A program made the translations under genes and the position numbers. Shown here piece by piece: positions 1 to 8,030 of a stretch of 64,000 nt of DNA. Position 1 is the stretch's first letter, and the number at the start of each line of letters is the position of its first letter. The notes beneath the pieces were generated by a model. That model did no database searches and was not told where the DNA came from. It was given only the letters and a program-made list of their open reading frames with translations. This DNA is from Azotimanducus chitobiosivorans (lineage in GTDB: Bacteria; Pseudomonadota; Gammaproteobacteria; Pseudomonadales; Azotimanducaceae). The DNA lies in contig OZ241339.1 of the NCBI GenBank assembly GCA_965200235.1, positions 124,001 to 188,000 of the forward strand, written 5' to 3'.

Positions 1-1805
<1,805 letters not shown>

Positions 1806-1870
1806 CTCTCTCGCGTGCGAGGCGGGCGCGGCTCGCCTCGCATCCGTCGCAGCATGCGATACTGCGAGCC

Positions 1871-3451
1871 ATGCGCTATTTCAACACCACCGGTCCTGTG
1901 CGTGCGGAGGAGCACTACTGTATTCCGCCGCTTGAGCGCATTGACTTGGATGACCTGCTGCGCCTGATCGGAGAGCAGCGCTATTTTGTGCTGCACGCGC
2001 CGAGGCAGACGGGCAAGACATCCATGCTGCTTGCGCTGCGTGACCTCCTGAACAAGGAAGATCGATACCGCTGCCTGTATGTCAATGTCGAACTTGCGCA
2101 AGCGTCGCGCGAGAACATAGAGGACGCCATGCGCGCCGTGCTTTCGAGCCTCGGAAGCCAAGTGCGCATGACCTTGAATGACGAGGCGTTTGGCAGAATG
2201 TGGCCTGCGAGTCTGGAGACATCCGGACCATCAGGTGCGCTCGCCGAGTCGCTCATGATGTTGAGTCAACGGGACACGAAGCCATTGGTGCTTCTTATCG
2301 ATGAGATCGACGCGCTCGTAGGCGATTCGCTGCTCGCCGTACTGCGCCAGTTGCGAGCCGGCTATCCGGATCGCCCCGACGGTTTTCCGCAAAGCGTTGT
2401 GCTATGCGGCGTGCGCGATGTGCGTGATTACCGCATACATGCCGGTTCCGGGAAGGAAGTGATCGCCGGTGGCAGTCCATTTAACATCAAGGCGGAGTCG
2501 CTGCGCGTGGGCGATTTCTCCGAGATCAATGTGCGCGCCTTGCTCGCGCAGCACAGCGAAGAATGTGGGCAAGCATTCTCTGACGAAGCCATGGATCTGA
2601 TTTGGAGCCAGACACGCGGGCAACCGTGGCTGGTGAATGCGCTCGCCTACGAGGCGTGCTTTCGCAGCAAGTCCGGTCGCGACCGCAGTCGAGTGATCGA
2701 TGCCGATGCGATTCATGCCGCGCGCGAGCAGATCGTTGTGCGGCGAGAAGCCCATCTTGACCAGCTCGCGGAGAAACTCCGCGAAGATCGTGTGCGCCGC
2801 GTCATCGAACCGATCTTAAGCGGCACGGAAACGAGCGCATTTTCGGACCGGGATCTTGAATATGTGCGCGACCTCGGACTGGTTGCAGCAAACTCGCCGC
2901 TGCGCATCGCCAACCCGGTGTACGCAGAGGTCGTGCCGCGCGTGATGACCTACGCCGTGCAAGAAGGGCTTGTACAGGACACTGCGTGGTACGTCGATGC
3001 CGAAGGCGGGCTTGAGGTGGAGAAACTGCTCGCCGCGTTCCAATCGTTTTTCCGTGAGCATTCCGAACATTGGGTCGGACGATTCGACTACCGTGAAGCG
3101 GGTCCGCAATTACTGCTGCAAGCGTTTCTGCAGCGCGTGGTGAACGGGGGTGGGCGCATTGATCGCGAGTATGGCCTTGGGCGCGGACGCACCGACCTGC
3201 TCATCGTCTGGCCGCAAGGCGAACGTGCGAAAAGGTGGGTTGTGGAGTGCAAGCTGGTAAATGAGGGCAAGGGGCTCGAATCAACGATTGCGGGAGGTGT
3301 TGGTCAGACGCTTGAATATCTCGACCGAGTAGGCGGCGAGTGCGGACATCTCGTGGTGTTTGATCGCAGGCCGCAACGAAGCTGGGGCGAGAAGATTTTT
3401 CGCCGCGAAGAGCGCGTGGGCGATCAGCAGGTTGTTGTCTGGGGCATGTGA
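1871..3451 (+). CDS. AAA-like ATPase with C-terminal PD-(D/E)XK nuclease-like domain
   Basis: A solitary P-loop ATPase of the AAA_35/ATPase_2 type, 526 residues from the ATG at 1871. The frame is open back to 1802, but the upstream 23 codons are low-complexity Arg/Ala and the family starts near MRYFNTTGPV. Walker A is APRQTGKTSM (about residue 44) and Walker B is LVLLIDEIDAL. The C-terminus carries GRGRTDLLIVWP followed by WVVECKLV, matching the D...ExK pattern of PD-(D/E)XK nucleases, then a GQTLEYLDR helix. It starts 66 bp after the pnp stop, on the same strand, with no obvious terminator between. Proteins of this type are common, often multicopy and poorly understood; defence or mobile-element roles have been suggested. 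Function is not assigned here. Confidence 0.8.
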   Translation: MRYFNTTGPVRAEEHYCIPPLERIDLDDLLRLIGEQRYFVLHAPRQTGKTSMLLALRDLLNKEDRYRCLYVNVELAQASRENIEDAMRAVLSSLGSQVRMTLNDEAFGRMWPASLETSGPSGALAESLMMLSQRDTKPLVLLIDEIDALVGDSLLAVLRQLRAGYPDRPDGFPQSVVLCGVRDVRDYRIHAGSGKEVIAGGSPFNIKAESLRVGDFSEINVRALLAQHSEECGQAFSDEAMDLIWSQTRGQPWLVNALAYEACFRSKSGRDRSRVIDADAIHAAREQIVVRREAHLDQLAEKLREDRVRRVIEPILSGTETSAFSDRDLEYVRDLGLVAANSPLRIANPVYAEVVPRVMTYAVQEGLVQDTAWYVDAEGGLEVEKLLAAFQSFFREHSEHWVGRFDYREAGPQLLLQAFLQRVVNGGGRIDREYGLGRGRTDLLIVWPQGERAKRWVVECKLVNEGKGLESTIAGGVGQTLEYLDRVGGECGHLVVFDRRPQRSWGEKIFRREERVGDQQVVVWGM

Positions 3452-3462
3452 GGTCGACTGGC

Positions 3463-4569
3463 CTATTCGGTGTCGTCTGGCACGGCGTCGCTCTTCTGCG
3501 GTTCGCCCAACGCGCCGAGCGCGCTTGCGCGCCGGTCTCGGTGCAGTCGAGCGAGTTCGCGCATATCGGTCGTCTCGTCGGTTTCATCGACGATTTCCAA
3601 TCCGAGCAGGGTCTCGATGACATCCTCCATGGTGACGATGCCCGCCAAGCCGCCAAAGTCGTCCATGACGACCGCAAGGTGCTCCTGCCGCGCGCGCAGC
3701 GTCTCGAACAAGCCGGTGATGGGATAGGTTTCGCCGACTGTGACGATCTCGCGCCGTAGATTGACGATGGGTTCATCGCCGCGCCCGTCGAGCAGGCCAG
3801 CTAGCACATCGTCCTTCAGCATATAGCCGGTGACATGATCGATCGAATCAAGAAACAGGGGAATGCGCGAAAACCACTGATGCTGGGTTTTGGCGTTTTG
3901 GTAGTAGTCGCTGATGCGCTGGTTCTCCGGCGCGAGGCTGACAACCGTTCGCGGCGTCATGACATCCCGTGCCTGAATCGACTGGAAACGCACCATGTGT
4001 CCAATCATTTCGCTTTCGCCAGCTTCGAACACGCCTTCTTCCGCGCCGAGTTCCGCCATCGCCACGAGGTCTGTCCGATGCATGGCAGGCTGCGGTGATT
4101 CGGTCTTGATTCGCTTGGTGAAGAGCTCGCTCATCCACACAAATGGCGCGAGCAGAAATGTCAGCACGCGCAGTGAATGCACGGTGAAGGTGACGAAATG
4201 ACGCCAATAGATGGCGCCGATGGTCTTTGGCACGATTTCGGAAAACACGAGAATAGCGAGCGTCATGATTGCAGGGATGGCGAGCCTCGTGATGACCCAC
4301 GGGTTTGCATCCGCCCAGATCGCGGTGGCCTCCTGTCCAACGCCGATGGCGCCGACGGTGTGGGCGATTGTGTTGAGTGTCAAAATCGCCGCAAGTGGCC
4401 GGTCGATGTGGGTTTTGAAGTCCTCAAGATACTTGCCAACGCGGGTGCCGTTCTGCGGTGCTGAGCGTGCGTGGCTCGGCGGCACACTCAAGAGGACCGC
4501 CTCCCACAACGAGCAGAGGAAAGAAAAACAAAGCGCCAGGAAGAAAAACGTGGCGAGCAGAAAATACAT
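3463..4569 (-). CDS. CNNM (DUF21)/CBS-domain membrane protein, CorC/HlyC-like
   Basis: Predicted inner-membrane protein of the CNNM/HlyC family, often linked to Mg2+/Co2+ homeostasis. It is 368 residues from the ATG at 4569. The N-terminus (MYFLLATFFFLALCFSFL) is the first of about four membrane segments of the DUF21/CNNM domain (residues 1-180), which includes LAILVFSEIVPKTIGAIYW. A CBS pair follows, with MTPRTVV and AVVMDDFGGLAGIVTMEDVIE (residues 200-340). The usual C-terminal CorC_HlyC transporter-associated domain is absent; the protein ends soon after the second CBS in an acidic tail. It is convergent with the ATPase gene ending at 3451. A longer relative with the full domain set lies at 38721-39983. 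Confidence 0.88.
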   Translation of the reverse strand: MYFLLATFFFLALCFSFLCSLWEAVLLSVPPSHARSAPQNGTRVGKYLEDFKTHIDRPLAAILTLNTIAHTVGAIGVGQEATAIWADANPWVITRLAIPAIMTLAILVFSEIVPKTIGAIYWRHFVTFTVHSLRVLTFLLAPFVWMSELFTKRIKTESPQPAMHRTDLVAMAELGAEEGVFEAGESEMIGHMVRFQSIQARDVMTPRTVVSLAPENQRISDYYQNAKTQHQWFSRIPLFLDSIDHVTGYMLKDDVLAGLLDGRGDEPIVNLRREIVTVGETYPITGLFETLRARQEHLAVVMDDFGGLAGIVTMEDVIETLLGLEIVDETDETTDMRELARLHRDRRASALGALGEPQKSDAVPDDTE

Positions 4570-5231
4570 CGAGTGCGGTCAGGTTCCACCCATGCGCATG
4601 CAGATGTGAGAGTACACCAGATAGGCGGTTTCGGCTATTCGGAGAGTTGTCCAATGCGACATGATGCTGAACGGGAGGGCTGAATCCGAGGCGAAGTGAT
4701 GCTGAACACGCCGTTCCGAATTGGCCGCCGTCACTTGGAACGATATTCAAGTTCAACCCGATCACTCTGGCCGGGTTATCGTGGCCAAATCGAAAACCGA
4801 TCAAACCGGAGAGGCCGCGAGCGGTTTATCAGTTCAGAACCCTCACCATAATGCGGCAGCCGACCGCCGAACGTGATCCACCCGCTCCGGCACGGTGCGG
4901 CTCTTTCCTGAATGTGTGGTGCCGTTGCCCGCACTGGCCTTGGGCCTGATTGGTAGGAAACGCTGGGATTACATTTCCGCCGGCAACCGCGGGTTGCCCG
5001 CAATTCATACTCGGGCTTGTCGCGTCCACTATCCGCCCGGCGCTCTTGGGTCTCAACTCAACGGGAAGCTCCGTCCCGGCCACAGCGTTCGCAAGCCGCC
5101 CCTTGGCGGAAACGCACTGGCTTCCCCTGTCAAGCCGCATGTCTCCGAAATGCAGAAATCTCCCGCTGCAACTCCTGACGCTCCGCCGGTCGGCTGCGCC
5201 CCGCGATGTGCCCTGGGGACCACCACTGACT
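4570..5231. other. Non-coding relic sequence with IS-end-like fragments
   Basis: No convincing gene is seen in this 660-bp stretch. It holds a solo IS-end sequence (4646-4677, separate entry), followed at 4690-4830 by a second segment containing GATGCTGAACACGCCGTTCC and TTGGAACGATATTC. That segment resembles the terminal regions of IS21-type elements from memory of the family, but no istA or istB coding remains. Open frames between 4829 and 5296 on either strand lack start signals and recognisable domains, and those at the right edge arise from the palindrome at 5232-5323. It is best read as junk left by past insertions. Confidence 0.45.
4646..4677. repeat. Solo IS terminal repeat matching the ends at 7045-7070 and 7805-7837
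   Basis: The 32-bp segment starting GTTGTCCAATG and ending GATGCTGAACGGGAG is nearly identical to the reverse complement of 7805-7837, with one gap and a few substitutions. It shares its first part with 7045-7070 in direct orientation. The three copies mark the ends of one IS family, the same one whose transposase relic lies at 7100-7560. This copy has no transposase of its own beside it, so it is either a solo end or the far end of a composite unit spanning 4646-7837. Confidence 0.65.
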
Positions 5232-5323
5232 CTAGGGAAGGACTTGTCTGATTGAATTATGCTGTGGGCGACCCCGGTTCGGGGCGCCCACAGCATAATT
5301 CAATCAGACAAGTCCTTCCCTAG
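5232..5323. repeat. Perfect 39-bp-arm inverted repeat with internal GC hairpin
   Basis: Left arm 5232-5270 and right arm 5285-5323 are exact reverse complements over 39 bp. The 14-nt centre (ACCCCGGTTCGGGG) forms a further 5-bp CCCCG/CGGGG hairpin with a GTT loop, so the whole 92 nt can fold into one rod broken only by a bulged A. The right arm runs into the start of the tyrosine-recombinase pseudogene. Because of the symmetry, open frames on both strands begin with the same residues (MLWA...HSIIQSDKSFPR). Possible origins are a recombinase attachment or replication structure, or an inverted duplication; the sequence does not decide between them. Confidence 0.9.
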
Positions 5324-5892
5324 GAGTGCTGCCATCGGTAGGATCAACGCCGGAATCGTGTTTGCCGCGCTCGCGCCGAATACTCGAAGGGCATACGAAA
5401 CCAACTTGACGGCTTTCGCGGCGTGGATCGGCAATGAGCAACCAACCGACCCGAAACTGGCCGAATACCTGCAATGCGCTTTTGATTGCGGTAACAGCCC
5501 CGCCAGCTTGAGAATGATTGCCGCCTCGGTTCAATGGCTATTCACCTCAACCGACCAACCCTCACCAGCAGGCAAGCGGTGCAAAGCCAAGATCAAGCAT
5601 CTATCCGAAGCTGGCGCGGTCAAGCCAAGCCCCTCACCTATGACAATGCGGTTTCCATGCTCACCATAGGCAACCCGCTTGACAAGGCCATCGTAGCCCT
5701 TGCGAAACAAGCCGGCATATCCCACAGGCTTGCCGCTCATTCTGGCCGGGTTGGACTGGCAAGCGATTAACCGCCCGCGGTGCTTCCACAACCGAGGGCA
5801 TGTTGGCCGGAAACTGGAAGACCGCCCGCATGGTTGCTCACTACTCCGCCGGTGCGAAAGCGCAAAGAGGCGCGGTAGCCAAGTTTCTCTAA
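5259..5892 (+). pseudogene. Tyrosine recombinase/integrase, frameshifted and internally deleted
   Basis: Three different frames together read as a decayed site-specific tyrosine recombinase. Frame one (to 5669) has an N-terminal SAM-like core-binding domain, with LAPNTRRAYETNLTAFAAW and SPASLRMIAASVQWLF. A second frame ending at 5770 carries PLDKAIVALAKQAGISHRLA and the HxxR-containing motif AHSGRVGLAS of the catalytic domain. A third frame (5788-5892) carries TTEGMLAGNWKTARMVAHYS with the catalytic Tyr, and ends AKFL-stop. Most of the catalytic domain between them, including the first catalytic Arg, is missing. An intact enzyme would need about 300-350 residues. The gene is not functional and lies beside tRNA-Met in a relic-rich region, consistent with a decayed integrative element. 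Confidence 0.8.
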
Positions 5893-5932
5893 ACTCGCAA
5901 TAGGGGCGTTCTATGCGCCTCTAACAACCATG

Positions 5933-5962
5933 AACAAGGGCGGTCACTGTGCCGCCCTTGTT
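5933..5962. terminator. Stem-loop terminator downstream of the recombinase pseudogene
   Basis: AACAAGGGCGG and CCGCCCTTGTT form a perfect 11-bp stem with an 8-nt loop (TCACTGTG), 40 bp after the recombinase stop and before the convergent gene ending at 6041. The following sequence has only a short T run (TTTGG), so rho-independent termination may be moderate. It could serve transcripts from both sides. Confidence 0.6.
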
Positions 5963-6040
5963 TGGTTGGGGTTGGTTGCGTTCATTGCAATAACGAATCT
6001 GTTTTGAGGGACGATCCGAAGACCGCCCCGCGTGCGTCCG

Positions 6041-6958
6041 TCAATCGCACCCATAGCCGTTGTACTGGACCTCGAAGATCGCGCGTGGGTTGTTCACGAC
6101 CCGGTAGTGGGCCGTGTTGTCGCTTAAGCTCACGGAGGTTGGCAGAGTCCAACCATATCCATAATTAGGGGTCGTATCACAGATCGGATCGCTGATTCTG
6201 TTCGGCACGGCACGGCAGTATGTGCTCGCATTTTCAGGATTATACTCGTAACAGTCCACCCACCTATACGTCTGCTCGCCCGGCGCCTGGGCACGCACCC
6301 GGCAACCCGTTACTTTGCTCTTTACAAAAGTGCACCACGCACCAATGGCGTTACTGGGTGGGGTGGGGCAGCAATCATGCCCATCGCACTCTGTTTCCAC
6401 TTTGTCGCCTTGCCCCTGAAACACCCCCCGCTGCGACGAGATCGGCGTCCCGCCCGGTGCGCCCCGGCAGTCGCTACAGGTTTGCAGGAGGCTGACCCGG
6501 ATCACCCGTCGTTCGGATGATGGCATGGGCGCGTAGGAAGATGCCTTCTGCCTGAAATAGATGATGCTGTCCCCTTTTCTGAGTGATAACCTTATCTGCC
6601 CATTGCTAGGGATAGCTGCCCAGTTGTCAGGGGAGTTAAAGGCGACCTCCAACACGTCGTGGGGGCTGACCGCGACCCGTGCATGTTTTAGACCCGAATC
6701 GATGCCCGGTTCGAAGAACCCGCCCCACGCCTCGACGTTCACCGCCGAGTGCGTGCTGGGCATTCCCGGATCGCAGGCGTCCAGAACCTGCGGTCCCTTG
6801 TATTCAAGCCAGATCTTCGCTTGGCCCTGCGTGTTCTGGGAGGAGGCCCACACCGGCGCGGCGACCACCACCGCCACCAGCGCGGCGGCAACGACACCTA
6901 TCCAAAAATTAAGTAGTCGTGGGGGGGGGGGGGGATATTTACTGGTTATTAGTTTCAT
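6041..6958 (-). CDS. Secreted cysteine-rich protein with poly-C tract in codons 9-13 (putatively phase variable)
   Basis: Unrecognised exported protein of 305 residues. The ATG at 6958 is chosen because GAAAGGAG lies 6 nt upstream; the frame stays open to 7189, but that part runs into IS sequence. The start MKLITSKY is followed by five prolines encoded by a run of 14 C, then a signal-peptide core (LLNFWIGVVAAALVAVVVAAP) and a likely cleavage near VWASS. The mature part has about 13 cysteines in short clusters (TCSDC, ECDGHDCC, WCTF, GCRV) and ends NGYGCD, suggesting disulfide-bonded periplasmic or extracellular folding. One C more gives a stop after PPPPPTTT, and one C less gives a stop eight codons after the tract. 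No homologous family is recognised. It lies between the decayed recombinase and the IS remnant. Confidence 0.75.
   Translation of the reverse strand: MKLITSKYPPPPPRLLNFWIGVVAAALVAVVVAAPVWASSQNTQGQAKIWLEYKGPQVLDACDPGMPSTHSAVNVEAWGGFFEPGIDSGLKHARVAVSPHDVLEVAFNSPDNWAAIPSNGQIRLSLRKGDSIIYFRQKASSYAPMPSSERRVIRVSLLQTCSDCRGAPGGTPISSQRGVFQGQGDKVETECDGHDCCPTPPSNAIGAWCTFVKSKVTGCRVRAQAPGEQTYRWVDCYEYNPENASTYCRAVPNRISDPICDTTPNYGYGWTLPTSVSLSDNTAHYRVVNNPRAIFEVQYNGYGCD
6921..6934 (-). repeat. Homopolymer C14 (coding strand) in the 5' end of the secreted protein gene
   Basis: Fourteen consecutive G on the plus strand read as C14 in codons 9-13 of the gene starting at 6958. In the length shown the downstream signal peptide and mature protein are in frame. 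Lengths of 13 or 15 put the ribosome onto a stop within about ten codons. Runs of this length are mutable by strand slippage and are also prone to sequencing-length errors. Confidence 0.9.
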
Positions 6959-7099
6959 GTGTTTCTCCTTTCGGTTACCGACGGTAAAAGGATAACGCCA
7001 TCTGACGAGATACAAACAGACGGAGAAGATGCTATCACGGGAGGGTTGTCCAATGCAAAGTGATGCTGAGCCGGCGGTGTCAAGGATCATTGGAGGAGG

Positions 7100-7560
7100 A
7101 TGATCGTGACACTCCGGAGCCAGCGGCTGCAGACAATGGAGCAGGTTCGGGCCTTCCTGGAAGGCAGCGAGGCTGTGGACTACCGGCACACGGACAGGGG
7201 GGGACGCCTGAGCGTTCGTGCGCCAGACGCTGATCCGGCTGCGCTACGCGACGCTTGGGAGGCGTGACCTGGGCGCTGTCGAGGGCATCTCGGAGCGGCT
7301 CCTGGTGCCGGTGCTCGAAGCCCTGCTGTCGCAGTTCCCCTTTGTCGCCGACGGCTTCCATTCGGACAACGGGTCCGAGCATGTCAACCACCGCGTGGCC
7401 GCGCTGCCCGGCAGGCTGCATGTCGGGAAGTTCACCAAGTCGCGGGCGCGGCGCTTCGCGGGCATCGTCAACGCCTTCGCGCAGCGCGAGCTCTCGCCGT
7501 TCCTGAACTTCCACCGCCCGTGCCTGTTCGCCACCGAGCGCCTCGGCGCTGCCGGGAACG
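7100..7560 (+). pseudogene. DDE integrase-core transposase, frameshifted with internal deletions
   Basis: ATG at 7100 behind a strong GGAGGAGG site opens with LRSQRLQTMEQVRAFLEGSE, the typical N-terminus of this transposase family. That frame is lost around 7200-7215. A second frame continues FVRQTLIRLRYATLGRRD, jumps to ISERLLVPVLEALLSQFPF, then carries the DDE-core motif GFHSDNGSEHVNHRVAALPG and FTKSRAR. After another gap it ends in LSPFLNFHRPCLFATERL, a conserved C-terminal signature. The first catalytic Asp region and the segment between TKSRAR and the C-terminus, with the last acidic residue, are missing. It is non-functional. Confidence 0.8.
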
Positions 7561-7643
7561 CCGGGGCGGCCGCCGAGTCAAGCCGCTGCGCGGCTCCTCC
7601 ACTGCGTTCCGGCCCTTCGGGTGACATGGCGGCCGCCCCGGCG
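7559..7643. repeat. 16-bp GC-rich inverted repeat around a 53-nt spacer
   Basis: CGCCGGGGCGGCCGCC at 7559-7574 is exactly complementary to 7628-7643. The spacer contains smaller self-complementary pieces (GCCGCTGCGCGGC, CGGCCCTTCGGG). It lies in the 3' part of the IS remnant, where no gene is visible up to the tRNA (7561-7853 otherwise holds only IS-end sequence). Its role is unknown; it could be a relic of a transcription terminator. Confidence 0.6.
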
Positions 7644-7853
7644 TGAAGGTTGGCCATGGCCGGAAGCGGACTTCCGACCATGCCTGACCCCGCTTTGACT
7701 GGGGCAGACGGCGTTGTCGCGGCAGCCCTTGACCACGATCTCGAAGTCCGCAATCATGCTCTTTCCATCAACCGACACGCCGCTGTCACCGGCCTCGACA
7801 TTCGCTCCCGTTCAGCATCATGTTCTCATTGGACAACACTTTCGGCATGTCAG

Positions 7854-7927
7854 TAGCTAGGGGGAGACTCGAACTCCCGACCTCAGGATTATGAATCCTG
7901 CGCTCTAACCTGCTGAGCTACCTAGCC
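7854..7927 (-). tRNA. tRNA-Met (anticodon CAT)
   Basis: Read on the minus strand from 7927: acceptor GGCTAGG, D arm with AGCTCAGCAGGTTAGAGC, anticodon stem CAGGA/TCCTG around the loop TTCATAA (anticodon CAT), variable loop AGGTC, T arm GGGAGTTCGAGTCTCCC, and acceptor 3' strand CCTAGCT with a terminal G-U pair and discriminator A. CCA is not encoded. The normal A-U-start acceptor pairing suggests elongator Met rather than initiator; tRNA-Ile with lysidine-modified CAT cannot be excluded from sequence alone. Its 3' end faces the decayed mobile region 4.6-7.8 kb, the usual side for tRNA-targeted integration. Confidence 0.93.
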
Positions 7928-8030
7928 GACGAACTGCGCATTGTCGCAGCAACTCGGCGCGTGTCAAGTATGCGTGACGCTTCGTCTGCAGGCCCGAAGG
8001 GCCGCGTAGCTATCTCAACTGAACCTGCTG

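Larger units (their letters stand above)
7045..7837. mobile_element. Remnant of an IS element with integrase-core (IS481-like) transposase
   Basis: The left end at 7045-7070 (GTTGTCCAATG...GATGCTGAG) and the right end at 7805-7837, in inverted orientation, bracket 0.8 kb containing the transposase relic 7100-7560. An intact element of this type is expected to be about 1.2-1.4 kb, so several hundred bp are missing. The right end stops 16 bp from the 3' end of tRNA-Met. The family label rests on the TGTCCAATG terminus and the transposase motifs; IS3/IS21-type affiliation cannot be excluded without comparison. Confidence 0.7.

Noticed and set aside
4829..5296. 155-codon minus-strand frame mirroring the start of the recombinase frame
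   Set aside because: Its first 20 residues equal those of the plus-strand frame only because both begin in the palindrome. The rest has no protein character or ribosome site.
5232..5323. Integron attC site
   Set aside because: attC sites have imperfect arms with conserved R and L boxes and an extrahelical base pattern. This palindrome is exact, and no intI-type integrase insert or cassette array is present.
7854..7927. Duplicate of the tRNA-Met 3' end as an attR site at the far side of the island
   Set aside because: I looked for a second copy of the T-arm and acceptor sequence in 4.5-7.8 kb and saw none, so island borders could not be fixed.
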